Part shown: positions 37,147-47,408 of the stretch, in pieces | Numbering within the stretch: the stretch's first letter is position 1 | Layout: each line of letters begins with the position of its first letter | DNA from: Thalassovita mangrovi | Lineage (GTDB): Bacteria > Pseudomonadota > Alphaproteobacteria > Rhodobacterales > Rhodobacteraceae | DNA: 64,000 nucleotides | Direction of reading: 5' to 3' | Assembly: GCF_009857745.1 (NCBI RefSeq) | Contig: NZ_WWEN01000003.1 | Coordinates: 186,001-250,000, forward strand | Notes under the pieces: model-generated | Database searches by the model: none | What the model was told of the DNA's origin: nothing | The model's input: the letters and a program-made list of their open reading frames with translations, nothing else | Position numbers and translations under genes: made by a program

Positions 37147-38028
37147 GTGAACCTTGTCTTTACAGTCCTCGAAATCACCGCACCGGTGTTCCTGCTGGCC
37201 GCCATCGGCTTTGGCTGGGTCAAGGTCGGGATCGAGTACCAGGTGCGATTCGTCACCCAGCTGGCGATGACGCTGTCGGTGCCCTGCCTGATCTTCACCT
37301 CGCTGATGAAGACGGAAATCGACCCGCAGGCGTTAACCAAGCTTTCGCTGGCCTCGGTGGCGGCTTACGCGGCGGTGTCGGTGCTGGCCTTCCTGATGGT
37401 GCGGCTGGGCAAGCTGGACCTGCGGACCTTCATGGCACCGATCATTTTCGGCAATACCGGCAATCTGGGCCTGCCGCTGGCGCTGTTCGCCTTTGGCGAA
37501 GTCGGGCTGGGGTACGCGGTGGTGGTGTTCGCGATCATGGCGATCTGGTCCTTCACCTTCGGGGTGTGGCTGGTCGCCGGGGGCGGATCGCTGGTCAAGG
37601 TGGTCAAGGAACCGCTGGTCGGCGCGACGGTTCTGGGCGGGATCTTCCTGTGGCAGGGCTGGGAAACCCCGGTGTTCCTGACCAATGCCCTGGAACTGAT
37701 CGGGCAGATGGCGATCCCGTTGATGCTGATCACGCTGGGCGTCGCGGTGGCGCGGATGCATCCGGGCCATATCAAGCGCGCGACCTGGATTTCGCTGGTC
37801 AAGCTGCTGCTGTGCTTCGGCATCGCCTGGGTGGTCGGGCAATGGTTCGAACTGGACAAGGTCGCCTTCGCGGTGCTGGTGATCCAGATTTCGACGCCGG
37901 TGGCGGTGACGTCCTACCTGCTGGCGGAAAAATACGGCGCGGATTCGGAATCGGTGGCCGGGCTGGTCGTTGTGTCCACCCTGATGTCGGTGGTCGCGAT
38001 CCCGCTGATGCTGGCCATTTTGCTGTAA
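37147..38028 (+). CDS. AEC family transporter
   Basis: A 293-aa inner-membrane protein of the auxin efflux carrier family with about ten hydrophobic segments, starting VNLVFTVLEITAPVFLLAAI. Conserved patterns include the intramembrane NTGNLGLPLALFAFGEVGLG and the late STPVAVTSYLLAEKYG. GTG 37147 follows GGGGGAAA and begins right before the first membrane segment; ATG 37114 is an in-frame alternative adding 11 residues. It probably exports or imports organic acids; substrate not assignable. Confidence 0.86.
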   Translation: MNLVFTVLEITAPVFLLAAIGFGWVKVGIEYQVRFVTQLAMTLSVPCLIFTSLMKTEIDPQALTKLSLASVAAYAAVSVLAFLMVRLGKLDLRTFMAPIIFGNTGNLGLPLALFAFGEVGLGYAVVVFAIMAIWSFTFGVWLVAGGGSLVKVVKEPLVGATVLGGIFLWQGWETPVFLTNALELIGQMAIPLMLITLGVAVARMHPGHIKRATWISLVKLLLCFGIAWVVGQWFELDKVAFAVLVIQISTPVAVTSYLLAEKYGADSESVAGLVVVSTLMSVVAIPLMLAILL

Positions 38029-38113
38029 CGCAACGGTGATGTGACCGCATCTGCCATTTGCAGCAGCGCCCGATTCCGCTACACTGTCAAAAAAACATGA
38101 AAGCGAGAGGCAG

Positions 38114-38704
38114 ATGAGCAGAACTCTTCGCGCTTTGGTCCTGTTGATGGTGCTGGCATCCTGCGGCGGCGGCAATTATTCCGCGCCGCGGAACCTTGAT
38201 GACGCCTGTTCGATCCTCAGCCAGCGCCCGAAATACGGACGCGCCTTCAAGGCCGCCGAACGCCGCTGGGGCGTGCCGGTGCATGTGCAGATGGCAACGA
38301 TTTACCAGGAAAGCAAATTCGTCGGCAACGCGCGCACGCCGTTCCGCTATGTGCTGGGCGTGATCCCGATGGGGCGGCAAAGCTCGGCCTATGGCTATGC
38401 CCAGGCGCTGGATGCCACCTGGGAACAGTATCAGCGCGAAACCCGGTCGCACCGGGCCAAGCGCGACAATATCCGCGACGCCGCCGATTTCATGGGCTGG
38501 TACATGACCACCAACCGCGATCGCAACGGCGTGGCGCTGGACGACGCGCGCAATCAATACCTGGCCTATCACGAAGGCCATAACGGTTTCGCGCGCCAGA
38601 CCTACCGGCGCAAGAGCTGGCTGATGCGGATCGCGGGCACGGTCGAGGCCCGTTCGGACATGTACGAGGCACAGCTGCAAAGCTGCCCCCGGCGGCTGCG
38701 CTGA
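38114..38704 (+). CDS. Lysozyme-like (SLT-type) lipoprotein
   Basis: A 196-aa predicted lipoprotein. MSRTLRALVLLMVLASCGGG has a lipobox with Cys at about residue 17. The mature domain has the lytic-transglycosylase layout: WGVPVHVQMATIYQESKFVG with a probable catalytic Glu in YQESK, SSAYGYAQALDATWEQYQRE, and YLAYHEGHNGF. It likely cuts or binds peptidoglycan in the periplasm. The stop codon abuts the lolA stop codon on the opposite strand with no gap. Confidence 0.85.
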   Translation: MSRTLRALVLLMVLASCGGGNYSAPRNLDDACSILSQRPKYGRAFKAAERRWGVPVHVQMATIYQESKFVGNARTPFRYVLGVIPMGRQSSAYGYAQALDATWEQYQRETRSHRAKRDNIRDAADFMGWYMTTNRDRNGVALDDARNQYLAYHEGHNGFARQTYRRKSWLMRIAGTVEARSDMYEAQLQSCPRRLR

Positions 38705-39313
38705 TCAGCGTTTGTCGCTCAAATTGGGGCGGGTGATGGTGAACAGCTGGTTGTTCAGAGCAATGCCGGTTTCCATCGCCCCCAGCACCACCGTGGTACT
38801 GCCGCCGGCATCGTCATTGACCACCCATTGACGCAGCTCCACCGGGTTGTCGGTGAAGACCAGCTGCAGGTTGCCGTATTCGGGATGGTCCGGATCCTGC
38901 GCGGTGATCGTGGTGGCGGTGCCGTCATAGGAATGGCCCACCACCATGTCGGCCTGCGCCAGATCCACCCGTTCGGCCAGGATGATCGACAGGGGAGTCT
39001 GGTTCAGCGGATAGGTTTCCGGCCCGCTGTCCGGCGTTTTCGGATCATAGATCGCCACCGCCCCGGAACTGGCCAGGACCAGCGTATTGTCGGGGCCGGA
39101 ATATTCGAACCGCATCCGGCCGGGCCGTTTCAGCATCAGCGTGCCGGTGGAAATCGTGCCATCATCGTTGATCTGGGTGAAATTCGCCCGCGCGGTTTTC
39201 ATCCGGTTCAGATAGGCCGACAGGTCGTCGAGCGAAATTTCCTCTGCCGAAACCGGCAGGGCGAAGGCCAGCAGGGCGGCGGCCGAGGCGAAAAGCGTGC
39301 GTCTATCGATCAT
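38705..39313 (-). CDS. lolA: Outer-membrane lipoprotein carrier protein LolA
   Basis: A 202-aa periplasmic chaperone that carries lipoproteins from the inner membrane to the outer membrane. After a signal peptide (MIDRRTLFASAAALLAFALP) come the family segments LNRMKTARANFTQINDDGTI, MLKRPGRMRFEYSGPDNTLV, and YDPKTPDSGPETYPLNQTPL. It lies directly downstream of ftsK, the same order as in many proteobacteria. Confidence 0.93.
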   Translation of the reverse strand: MIDRRTLFASAAALLAFALPVSAEEISLDDLSAYLNRMKTARANFTQINDDGTISTGTLMLKRPGRMRFEYSGPDNTLVLASSGAVAIYDPKTPDSGPETYPLNQTPLSIILAERVDLAQADMVVGHSYDGTATTITAQDPDHPEYGNLQLVFTDNPVELRQWVVNDDAGGSTTVVLGAMETGIALNNQLFTITRPNLSDKR

Positions 39314-39379
39314 GTCACCAATCTAGCCATTCCGCGGGCGATTGCAGCCCGGCCCGGGTCACATTTCCGGGAGAGGGCG

Positions 39380-39409
39380 AAAAACGGCCCGTCGTGGGCG
39401 ACGGGCCGT
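39380..39409 (-). terminator. Rho-independent terminator of ftsK
   Basis: A perfect 11-bp stem ACGGCCCGTCG / CGACGGGCCGT (39384-39409) with a TGGG loop and a plus-strand A-run at 39380-39384, giving U on the minus transcript. Confidence 0.9.
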
Positions 39410-39417
39410 CATGGGTG

Positions 39418-42400
39418 TCAGTGTTGTTCGGGCACCAGGATTTCGCGCTTGCCGACATGGTTGGCGGGGCTGACCACGCCTTCTTCTTCCATCTGTTCGA
39501 CCAGTCGCGCGGCCTTGTTGTAACCGATCGCCAGCTTGCGCTGGATATAGGAGGTCGAGCATTTGCGATCCTTGATCACGATGGCGACCGCCTGATCGTA
39601 AAGCGCGTCTTCGCCGGTGGTGTTGCCGCCAAGGCCCAGCACCAGGTCGATATCGCTTTCCTTGTCCTCGTCGGGGCCTTCGACCACGCCGCCGATATAA
39701 TCGGGCGGGCCGTAAGCCTTGAGGTGGTTGACGATTTCCTCGACCTCTTCATCGCTGACGAAGGGGCCGTGGCAGCGGGTGATCTTGGCGCCGCCGGCCA
39801 TGTAGAGCATGTCGCCCATGCCCAGCAGCTGTTCGGCGCCCATTTCACCCAGGATCGTGCGGCTGTCGATCTTCGAGGTCACCTGGAAGGAAATCCGGGT
39901 CGGGAAGTTGGCCTTGATCGTGCCGGTGATCACATCGACCGAGGGCCGCTGCGTCGCCATGATCAGGTGGATGCCCGATGCCCGGGCCATCTGTGCCAGA
40001 CGCTGGATGCAGGCTTCGATTTCCTTGCCCGCGACCATCATCAGGTCGGCCATTTCGTCGACGATGACGACGATATAGGGCATTTTCTCGGGCTGGATTT
40101 CCTCGGTCTCGAACACCGGTTCGCCGGTGTCGTCGTCAAACCCGGTCTGCACCGTGCGCGAGAAGGTTTCGCCCTTGCTGAGCGCATCGGCGACGCGGCT
40201 GTTATAGCCGTCGATATTGCGCACGCCCATCTTGGACATCTTGCGATAGCGGTCTTCCATTTCGCCGACGACCCATTTCAGTGCCACCACGGCCTTCTTC
40301 GGGTCGGTGACGACGGGCGACAGCAGGTGCGGGATGCCGTCATAGACCGACAGTTCCAGCATCTTCGGGTCGATCATGATCAACCGGCAGTCTTCCGGCG
40401 TCAGGCGGTAGAGCAGCGACAGGATCATCGTGTTGATCGCCACCGACTTACCGGACCCGGTGGTCCCTGCGATCAGAAGGTGGGGCATCTTGGCCAGGTT
40501 CGCGACGATCGGATCGCCGCCGATATCCTTGCCAAGCGCCAGCGGCAGTTTCATGTTGCTGTCGCCGAAATCGCGGGCAGCGAGGATTTCGCGCAGCACC
40601 ACCTTTTCGCGGTTCTCGTTCGGCAGTTCGATGCCGATCACAGAACGCCCCGGCACGGTGGAGACACGCGCCGACAGGGCCGACATCGAGCGCGCGATAT
40701 CGTCGGACAGGCCGATGACGCGGGATGCCTTGAGACCCGGGGCCGGTTCGAGTTCGTACATGGTGACGACGGGGCCGGGGCGGACCGACACGATTTCGCC
40801 CTTCACGCCGTAATCGTCGAGCACGTTTTCCAGCATCCGCGCGTTTTCCTCCAGCGCTTCGTCGCTGAGGTGATGGCGCTGGATCAGCGTCGGGTTGGTC
40901 AGCAGGCTGAGCGGCGGCAATTCGTAGTGCGGCCGGTTGGATTCGTCGAATTGCAGCGAGGGCTGCGCTTCGGCCTTGGCACGGGTCGAGGGCTGCACCG
41001 GCTTGCGGTTCAGGTGCTGCACCACCTTGCGCGGTTCCGGTGTCGGGATGGCGCGCGGGGCCGGGGCGACCGGTTGATAGGGCTCTTCCTCATAGGGGTC
41101 CGCCTGATAGGCGTCGTCCTGGTAGGGCTCGGCCTGATAGGGATCGGCCTGATACCCGTCGTCATGATAGGGTTCGGGCTGATAGGCGGCCTGATCGAAC
41201 TGGGCGACCGGTTCTTCCTGCAGCGGCACGTCCTCGGCGAAAGGCGTTTCGTCATAGGACATGTCGTGCGGATAGCCCATGTCCTGCGGCGCGGCCACGG
41301 CAGGGGCCGCGACGGGTGCGGCCACAGCGGGCGTGGCGACAGGAACGGCCTGCGAGGCGGTCAGCGGCGGTTCGGGGCGCAGGCCCGCCTGCGGCTGGGT
41401 GTTCAGGATCAGCGGGTCGGGGCCACGGCCGCGGCCCTTGGTCAGCGGCGCCACGGTTTCGACCTGGACGTTCGGGTTCTGGCGGACCCGGCTCTTGATC
41501 ACGTCGGCGATCTTGGCCTTGATCCGGTCGTCCTCGGGCGCGGCGACATCCGCAGCCATGGGGTTTTCGACCAGTTCCGGTTCCGGCAGGTCCTCGGGCA
41601 GAGGTTCCGGGCGGCGGATCAGCGCGGGCATCCGGCTCAGCAGGCTGGGCTTGGCCGGTTCCGGTTCGTCCTCGATCACCGGGTCGGGGTCCTGTTCCCA
41701 GGCGTTTTGCGCGGTCCATTCGGCCTGCTGTTGCGCCAGCTGCTGGCGGGTTTCGCGGCGGGCGGCATTGCGGGCCTGCAGCGCCTGGGCCGCGCCAAAG
41801 GCGCCGGTCGCGCCGCGGCCCAGCAGGGTCATCAGCGTGGCATAGGTCATGATCACGCCGACCAGCAGGAAGCGCGCGATCAACCGCAATTCGGGCATGG
41901 TGAAGCCCAGCACGAAGGCGGTGAGGCCGATCATCGCCAGCGCCAGCAGCACCGAGGCGATTTTCAGCCCGATTTTCATCCCCACCGGCATGAAGTTCAG
42001 GAAAGCGCCCAGAACGGTGTCGCCGAAGCGCCCGCCCAGACCGAAACCGTGCGACCAGTCGGGGCCCGGCACCAGGGTGGAGGCATAGACGGAAGTGACC
42101 GCGATCAGGATCGGCAGGAAGATCAGCCGGCCAAAGGCGCGGTCCGAGCCGTGATGCAGCGCCAGCCGCAGGCCCCAGCCGATCAGCGCCAGCGAGATGA
42201 TCCAGCTGCCGTTGCCGACAACGACGAACAGGAAGGCGGAAATCGACGCACCGGTCCGGCCCAGCCAGTTCTGCACCGGCGCATCGGTGGACGACATGAA
42301 GGACGGGTCGTCGGGGTGATAGGAAAACACCATCGCCGCCACGGCCAGCCCCAGGATCGTCAGGACGATGCCCAGAAGCTCCTTGCCGCGCTTTTCGATC

Positions 42401-42456
42401 GCGGCCTGCATGTCGCTGTCAAACAGCGGATCGCGCCCTCGTGTCTGATATGCCAT
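39418..42456 (-). CDS. ftsK: DNA translocase FtsK
   Basis: FtsK is the septal DNA pump that clears the chromosome terminus and activates XerCD. From ATG 42456 it is 1012 aa. The N-terminus has four hydrophobic segments (for example [20 protein letters not shown]). A long linker carries repeated Tyr-Gln-x-(Asp/Glu)-Pro-Tyr units around residues 415-465. The C-terminal RecA-like motor has Walker [15 protein letters not shown], Walker [13 protein letters not shown], and the gamma winged helix at the end ([20 protein letters not shown]). A few codons upstream are an alternative start. Confidence 0.97.
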   Translation of the reverse strand: MAYQTRGRDPLFDSDMQAAIEKRGKELLGIVLTILGLAVAAMVFSYHPDDPSFMSSTDAPVQNWLGRTGASISAFLFVVVGNGSWIISLALIGWGLRLALHHGSDRAFGRLIFLPILIAVTSVYASTLVPGPDWSHGFGLGGRFGDTVLGAFLNFMPVGMKIGLKIASVLLALAMIGLTAFVLGFTMPELRLIARFLLVGVIMTYATLMTLLGRGATGAFGAAQALQARNAARRETRQQLAQQQAEWTAQNAWEQDPDPVIEDEPEPAKPSLLSRMPALIRRPEPLPEDLPEPELVENPMAADVAAPEDDRIKAKIADVIKSRVRQNPNVQVETVAPLTKGRGRGPDPLILNTQPQAGLRPEPPLTASQAVPVATPAVAAPVAAPAVAAPQDMGYPHDMSYDETPFAEDVPLQEEPVAQFDQAAYQPEPYHDDGYQADPYQAEPYQDDAYQADPYEEEPYQPVAPAPRAIPTPEPRKVVQHLNRKPVQPSTRAKAEAQPSLQFDESNRPHYELPPLSLLTNPTLIQRHHLSDEALEENARMLENVLDDYGVKGEIVSVRPGPVVTMYELEPAPGLKASRVIGLSDDIARSMSALSARVSTVPGRSVIGIELPNENREKVVLREILAARDFGDSNMKLPLALGKDIGGDPIVANLAKMPHLLIAGTTGSGKSVAINTMILSLLYRLTPEDCRLIMIDPKMLELSVYDGIPHLLSPVVTDPKKAVVALKWVVGEMEDRYRKMSKMGVRNIDGYNSRVADALSKGETFSRTVQTGFDDDTGEPVFETEEIQPEKMPYIVVIVDEMADLMMVAGKEIEACIQRLAQMARASGIHLIMATQRPSVDVITGTIKANFPTRISFQVTSKIDSRTILGEMGAEQLLGMGDMLYMAGGAKITRCHGPFVSDEEVEEIVNHLKAYGPPDYIGGVVEGPDEDKESDIDLVLGLGGNTTGEDALYDQAVAIVIKDRKCSTSYIQRKLAIGYNKAARLVEQMEEEGVVSPANHVGKREILVPEQH

Positions 42457-42472
42457 TCCTGCCCTCGTCCAC

Positions 42473-43651
42473 TTACCCATAGATGCAGTCGCGCAGCCTG
42501 ATCAGCCCGCGCCGCATGTCTTCTTTTGGGGCCACCATGGCGACCCTTATGTATTGCTTGCCGGGATTGAACCCGTCCACGTCCCGCGCCAGATAGGCGC
42601 CGGGCAGCACCCGCACCCCGGTTTCCTGCCAGAGCTTCAGCGCCGCCTGTTCGCCGTCTTCGACCGGCAGCCAGAGGAAGAACCCGGCCTCGGGGCTCAT
42701 GTAGCCGTCGACGCCCGCGAAGATTTCATCCGCGATGGCGAATTTTTCCTGATAGAGGCGGCGGTTTTCGATCACGTGATGTTCGTCCGCCCACACCGCT
42801 TCGGCCACCCGTTGCAGCGGCAGCGGCAAGGGCGCGCCGGCATAGGCGCGCAGCAGCTTGACCCGCTTCAGGCATTCCGGCCCCCCGGCCACGAAGCCCG
42901 AGCGGAGACCCGGCAGGTTCGAGCGTTTCGACAGCGAATGGAAAATCACCACCCGTTCGGGATCGGCGCCCAGTTCCTGCGCCACCTGCAACGCGCCCAC
43001 CGGCGGGGCGTCGCGGTAAATCTCGGAATAGCATTCGTCGGCGAAGATGCGGAAATCGTGCTTTTCCGCCAGCCGGATCAGATCGGCCCAGTAATCGCGC
43101 GACGCCACCGCCCCCTGCGGGTTGGCGGGCGAACAGATATAGGCGATGGCGGTGCGATTCAGCACCTCCTCGGGCAGCGAGGTGAAATCGGGAAGGTGCC
43201 CGGTTTCCTTAGTGGCGGGCACGAAGACCGGCTCCGCCCCCACCGAAATCGCCCCGATCATGTAGACCTGGTAGAACGGGTTCGGCATCAGGATGATCGG
43301 CTGCTGGCCGTTCTTGCTCTCCGGCGTCAGCGCCATCGCGGCGTTATACAGACCTTCGCGGGTGCCGTTCAGCGGCATCACCTGCGTCGCAGGGTCGATG
43401 GACACGCCATAGCGACGCTTGATCCAATCGGCGATCGCGCCCTGCAATTCCGGCGTGCCGTCATTGGGGGGGTAATTGCCGAAGCCATCGATATTCTTGG
43501 CCAGCACACCCGCAACCCAATCGGGAAAGCCGTGTTTCGGCTCTCCGATGGTCATATGCATCACTTCGCCGCCCGGTTCATGCACGTCCAGCAGGGCGCG
43601 CAGACGCGGGAAAGCATAAGCGGGTAGGTTCGAAAACCGCTCAGGAAACAT
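42473..43651 (-). CDS. DapC-like N-succinyldiaminopimelate aminotransferase
   Basis: A 392-aa class I PLP aminotransferase. Its motifs fit the DapC group more than general aspartate aminotransferases: [73 protein letters not shown], and [19 protein letters not shown] with the PLP Lys. DapC transfers an amino group in DAP/lysine synthesis. ATG 43651 with GAGG nine bases away is preferred over an upstream TTG. It lies just upstream of ftsK on the same strand, with only a 16-bp gap. Confidence 0.8.
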   Translation of the reverse strand: MFPERFSNLPAYAFPRLRALLDVHEPGGEVMHMTIGEPKHGFPDWVAGVLAKNIDGFGNYPPNDGTPELQGAIADWIKRRYGVSIDPATQVMPLNGTREGLYNAAMALTPESKNGQQPIILMPNPFYQVYMIGAISVGAEPVFVPATKETGHLPDFTSLPEEVLNRTAIAYICSPANPQGAVASRDYWADLIRLAEKHDFRIFADECYSEIYRDAPPVGALQVAQELGADPERVVIFHSLSKRSNLPGLRSGFVAGGPECLKRVKLLRAYAGAPLPLPLQRVAEAVWADEHHVIENRRLYQEKFAIADEIFAGVDGYMSPEAGFFLWLPVEDGEQAALKLWQETGVRVLPGAYLARDVDGFNPGKQYIRVAMVAPKEDMRRGLIRLRDCIYG

Positions 43652-43784
43652 CCAATACTGCCTCAAGTTACGGGATCATTGTCGTCCCGTTTTTTGTCAG
43701 ATTACCCAATGACATGGGTTTCGTCCAGAATATTGAGGCAGGGCGCGGCGGCGCTGTGACCTTTTTGACGAAAGCGGTGCGCGC

Positions 43785-45119
43785 TCAATCGGCGCGCAGA
43801 ACCGCCTCGGCCGCCGCCGCGACGCGCAGCAGGCGTTCTTCCTGAAACGGCAAGCCGTTCAACAGGATACCGCAGCTGGGCACCCCGGTGGGCAGGGTGA
43901 CGCCGCAATTGCCCATCAGGTTGCCGACCCGCGTGTTGTTCAGCGTCAGCAGGTTTTCGGTGACGTAGTAATCGTCCTCGCCCATCAGCCGGTCGAGCTT
44001 CGGCGGCAGGTTGGGCGCGGTCGGCCACAGCACGGCGTCGAACCCGGCCACCCGCGCGTTCCAGCGGGCGCGATAGCCTTCGAGCTCCTGCCAGGCGGCG
44101 ACGTAATCGTGGCCCAGGAAATGCGCCCCGCTGCGGAACCGATCAAGGATGCGGTCGAACATCAGGCCCGGATTGGCCTCGATCACCTCGCGCCAGGTGC
44201 CGTAGGCTTCGGTGGTGAACAGGATCGCGGCCAGGTCCATCGCCTGCGCCACTTCCGGCGCGTCGATCTTGACGATCTCCGCCCCGGCCCCGGCCAACCT
44301 CGCCACCGCGTCGTCGAAGGCTTTCAGGGGTTCCGGGCGGCATTTTTCCAGCACCGCCGTCTGCAGCACGGCAAAGCGCTTGCCCTGCAGGGTCGCGCCG
44401 CGCAGGTCGGCCGGTTTGCCGCCCTCCAGCATCGCCAGCATCAGCGCCGCGTCTTCGACCGAGCGGCAGAGCGGGCCGACGGTGTCGAATTTTTCGCACA
44501 AGGGCACCACGCCCTGCAGCGGGATCCGTTTCGGCGTGGTCTTCAGCCCGACCAGATCGTTCCAGGCCGAGGGAATGCGCACCGACCCGCCGGTATCCGA
44601 CCCGATGCCGCAGGCGGCCAGCCCGAAGGCGACCGAGGTCGCGGCGCCCGAGGACGATCCGCCCGACACCGCGTCATGATCGTTGACGCAAGGCGGCGAT
44701 GCAGTGACCGGGTTCAGCCCCAGCCCGGAAAAGGCCAGTTCGCTCATATGGGTCTTGCCGAGGCAGACCAGACCGGCGGCGGTGGCGTTGCGCAGCACCG
44801 GCGCGTCGCGGCCCGGCACTCGGTCCTTCAGCAGGGCCGATCCGGCTTCGGTCGCGACGCCGGCGCTGTCGAACAGGTCCTTCCAGCTGATCGGCACCCC
44901 GTCGAGCACCGACAGCCGGTACCCGGATTTGGCGCGCTCGGCGGCGGCCGCGGCTTCGGCCATGGCCCGGTCCGCGGTGACGCGGGCATAGATGCGGTCG
45001 CGGAATTCATGCGCCTCGATCGCGTCTAGATAGGTGCGCGTCAGCTCCACCGGGTCGATCGCGCCCGCGCCGATTCCCCGCCCCAGTTCCGCCGCGCTTT
45101 GTTCCAACCAATCCTGCAT
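43785..45119 (-). CDS. Amidase-signature enzyme
   Basis: A 444-aa amidase-signature hydrolase with a Ser-cisSer-Lys triad. The Lys is in PISWKDLFDSAGVATEAG, and the Gly/Ser-rich signature [20 protein letters not shown] is followed by GSDTGGSVRIPSAWNDLVGL with the nucleophilic Ser. The C-terminus includes PTGVPSCGILLNG. It is not clearly GatA, since gatB and gatC are absent. ATG 45119 starts the typical N-terminal helix. Substrate unknown. Confidence 0.9.
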   Translation of the reverse strand: MQDWLEQSAAELGRGIGAGAIDPVELTRTYLDAIEAHEFRDRIYARVTADRAMAEAAAAAERAKSGYRLSVLDGVPISWKDLFDSAGVATEAGSALLKDRVPGRDAPVLRNATAAGLVCLGKTHMSELAFSGLGLNPVTASPPCVNDHDAVSGGSSSGAATSVAFGLAACGIGSDTGGSVRIPSAWNDLVGLKTTPKRIPLQGVVPLCEKFDTVGPLCRSVEDAALMLAMLEGGKPADLRGATLQGKRFAVLQTAVLEKCRPEPLKAFDDAVARLAGAGAEIVKIDAPEVAQAMDLAAILFTTEAYGTWREVIEANPGLMFDRILDRFRSGAHFLGHDYVAAWQELEGYRARWNARVAGFDAVLWPTAPNLPPKLDRLMGEDDYYVTENLLTLNNTRVGNLMGNCGVTLPTGVPSCGILLNGLPFQEERLLRVAAAAEAVLRAD

Positions 45120-45200
45120 CGCAAACTCCTCGTCTTTGCGCGAACGGTAACGGCAGCGGAACGCATGGACAATCCCGATAAGAGGCGCATATTGCAGCAC

Positions 45201-46418
45201 ATGGAATTTGACAGCGATATCCTCATCGTCGGCGGCGGGCTGAACGGCCCGGCCCTGGCATTGGCCCTGGCGCAATCAGGGCTGACGGTCACAGTGATCG
45301 ACGCCCTGCCCCGCGCGGCGCAGGACAGCGATGATTTCGACGGCCGCGCCTATGCGCTGGCGCTGGCATCAAAGCGGTTGCTGAAAAACATCGGCATCTG
45401 GGGCCGTGTGGCCGCGAACAGCCAGCCGATGCTGGAAATCAAGGTCAGCGACGGGCGCGCCGGTGAAGGGCCGCTGTCGCCCTTCTTCCTGCATTTCGAT
45501 CATGCCGAGATCGAGGAAGGCCCGATGGGCTACATGCTCGAAGACCGCTACCTGCGCCGGGCGCTGGCCGACGCGATGGCCGAGGAGGCGCGCATAACCC
45601 TGCTCGACGGCGAAACCGTCACCGCGCAGGACATCGACAGCGGCGGCGTCACCCTGACGCTGGCCTCGGGCAACACGCTGCGCGGCAGGCTCTTGGTGGG
45701 CTGCGACGGGCGTCGGTCGGGCACCGCCGAACGCGCCGGTATCACCCGGACGGGATGGGATTACGGCCAGACCGCGCTGGTCTGCGCGATCGAACACGAC
45801 CTGCCGCATCACGGCATCGCGCATCAGTTCTTCATGCCGCCCGGGCCGCTGGCGATCCTGCCGCTGCCCGGCAACCGGTGTTCCATAGTCTGGTCGGAAA
45901 GCCATGAAAACGCCGCCGCCTTCCAGGCGCTGTCGGATCAGGATTACCTGCAGGTGCTGCGGCCGCGCTTCGGCGATTTCCTGGGCGATATCCGGCTGGC
46001 CGGCAAGCGCTTCACCTATCCGCTGGGCCTCACCGTCGCCGACAGCTTCGTGGCCGAGCGGCTGGCGCTGGTGGGCGACGCGGCGCACGGGATGCACCCG
46101 ATCGCGGGCCAGGGGCTCAATGCCGGGCTGCGCGATATCGGCGCGCTGACCCAGGTGCTGTCCGACGCCAAGCGGCGCGGCGAAGACATCGCCGCCGAAC
46201 CGGTGCTCGACCGTTACCAGGAATGGCGCCGCTTCGACACCGCGACGCTGGCGCTGACCACCGACCTGACCAATAGGCTCTTTTCCAACGACAACCCGCT
46301 GCTGCGCGCCGCCCGAGATCTCGGCATGGGGGTGATCAACGCGATGCCGGGGCTGCGCCGCAACTTCATCCGCGAAGCCGCGGGCCTGACCGGCGACCTG
46401 CCCGAGCTGATGCGCTAA
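45201..46418 (+). CDS. UbiH/UbiF/COQ6-family FAD-dependent hydroxylase
   Basis: A 405-aa flavin monooxygenase probably acting on the ubiquinone ring. The FAD site is SDILIVGGGLNGPALALALA, the conserved NADPH-proximal GCDGRRSG follows near residue 170, and the C-terminal FAD motif is LALVGDAAHGMHPIAGQGLN. An upstream in-frame ATG at 45165 is an alternative. Which ring position it hydroxylates cannot be decided. It is divergent from the amidase. Confidence 0.9.
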   Translation: MEFDSDILIVGGGLNGPALALALAQSGLTVTVIDALPRAAQDSDDFDGRAYALALASKRLLKNIGIWGRVAANSQPMLEIKVSDGRAGEGPLSPFFLHFDHAEIEEGPMGYMLEDRYLRRALADAMAEEARITLLDGETVTAQDIDSGGVTLTLASGNTLRGRLLVGCDGRRSGTAERAGITRTGWDYGQTALVCAIEHDLPHHGIAHQFFMPPGPLAILPLPGNRCSIVWSESHENAAAFQALSDQDYLQVLRPRFGDFLGDIRLAGKRFTYPLGLTVADSFVAERLALVGDAAHGMHPIAGQGLNAGLRDIGALTQVLSDAKRRGEDIAAEPVLDRYQEWRRFDTATLALTTDLTNRLFSNDNPLLRAARDLGMGVINAMPGLRRNFIREAAGLTGDLPELMR

Positions 46419-46423
46419 GCCTT

Positions 46424-46517
46424 TTCTTCTTGGAAAAAATACTCCGGGGGAGTCGTTGAAAATCCCCCGGATTTTCAACGGCGGGGGCAGCGCCCCCCGC
46501 TTCGCCGCGCGGCGAAG
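46424..46517 (-). repeat. Dispersed hairpin repeat, copy 3
   Basis: Minus-oriented copy. Read on the minus strand: a perfect palindrome CTTCGCCGCGCGGCGAAG (46500-46517), then GGGGGC-GCT-GCCCCC, then a 9-bp stem GTTGAAAAT / ATTTTCAAC, then TCCCCCGGAGTATTTT, TTCCAAGAAGAAAA. It is downstream of petC, which also has its own terminator. The inner hairpin differs from the other copies while the tail is conserved. Confidence 0.65.
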
Positions 46518-46553
46518 CACTGCGCCCGCGCGCGCGGGCGCCCCACCAGGCAA

Positions 46554-46583
46554 AGAAAAAGCCCCGCCAGAGGACGGGGCTTT
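46554..46583 (-). terminator. Rho-independent terminator of petABC
   Basis: Stem AAAGCCCCG (46558-46566) with CGGGGCTTT (46575-46583); the plus-strand A-run gives U on the minus transcript. It is 22 bp past the petC stop. Confidence 0.9.
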
Positions 46584-46604
46584 CTCAATTCCGAATGCGA
46601 AAGC

Positions 46605-47393
46605 TTACGCTTCCTTCGCCTTCTTCTTGACCGGCGCCCAGAGGCGCTTGTTGGTCAGGTAGAGCAGAACCGACAGGATCGACAGGAACAGCACGGCGAC
46701 GAAACCGGCATGCTGGCGCGCCATCATCTTCGGCTCGGCCGCCCACATCAGGAAGGCGGCGACGTCGGTCGCCTCGTGATGCAGCTCGTTGGAATGGCCG
46801 TCGGCGAATTCCACGTCCTCACCGGACAGCGGCGGCGCCATCGCGATCCAGCCGCCGGGGAAGGCGGTGTTCTCGTAATAGGTGGTGCCCGCTTCTTCCT
46901 TCTCCTTGCCGGTGTAGCCGGTCAGGATCGAGACGATGTATTCGGGTCCGCCGATGCCCTTGACGAACTGGTTGATCCCCGACCCGTAGGGGCCGTGGAA
47001 CCCGGCGCGGGCCTTGGCCATCAGGCTGAGGTCCGGCGCGTTCGGGTCGCCATGGGGCGGGAAGTGATCGGCCGGCGTGCGCGGGCGCATGTCGTCCAGT
47101 TCCGGGTCGTAGATTTCCAGCTGCGCCGCATAGGCGCGGACCTGGTCCTCAGGCAGCGCCGGGCCGCCTTCGTCGGCCAGGGTGCGGATCGGCACGAATT
47201 TCATGCCGTGGCAGGCCGAGCAGACCTCGGTATAGACCTGCAGGCCGCGCTGCAGCTGCATCTGGTCGAACTTGCCGAACGGACCTTCGAAGGAGAAGTC
47301 GACATCGTGGATGTGACCGCCTTCCGCTGCGATGGCGCCACCTGCCGAAAGGGTCAGGGCGGCAACTGCGGTAATCGCGAGTTTCTTAAGCAT
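46605..47393 (-). CDS. petC: Cytochrome c1 of the bc1 complex
   Basis: A 262-aa membrane-anchored c-type cytochrome, the electron acceptor from the Rieske protein. The signal peptide ([20 protein letters not shown]) is followed by the haem motif CSACHGMKF and the late Met-ligand region within [19 protein letters not shown]. The C-terminal anchor is [20 protein letters not shown]. It is the last gene of petA-petB-petC. Confidence 0.97.
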   Translation of the reverse strand: MLKKLAITAVAALTLSAGGAIAAEGGHIHDVDFSFEGPFGKFDQMQLQRGLQVYTEVCSACHGMKFVPIRTLADEGGPALPEDQVRAYAAQLEIYDPELDDMRPRTPADHFPPHGDPNAPDLSLMAKARAGFHGPYGSGINQFVKGIGGPEYIVSILTGYTGKEKEEAGTTYYENTAFPGGWIAMAPPLSGEDVEFADGHSNELHHEATDVAAFLMWAAEPKMMARQHAGFVAVLFLSILSVLLYLTNKRLWAPVKKKAKEA

Positions 47394-47408
47394 TATCCCG
47401 TTTCCTTC

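Noticed and set aside
39394-42501. 1035-codon open frame opposite ftsK, plus other very long antisense frames near 7305-9458 and 46710-48737
   Set aside because: High GC content leaves few stop codons opposite real genes; the translations are His/Arg/Gln-rich and match no family, while the other strand encodes clear FtsK, M16 proteases and cytochrome b.
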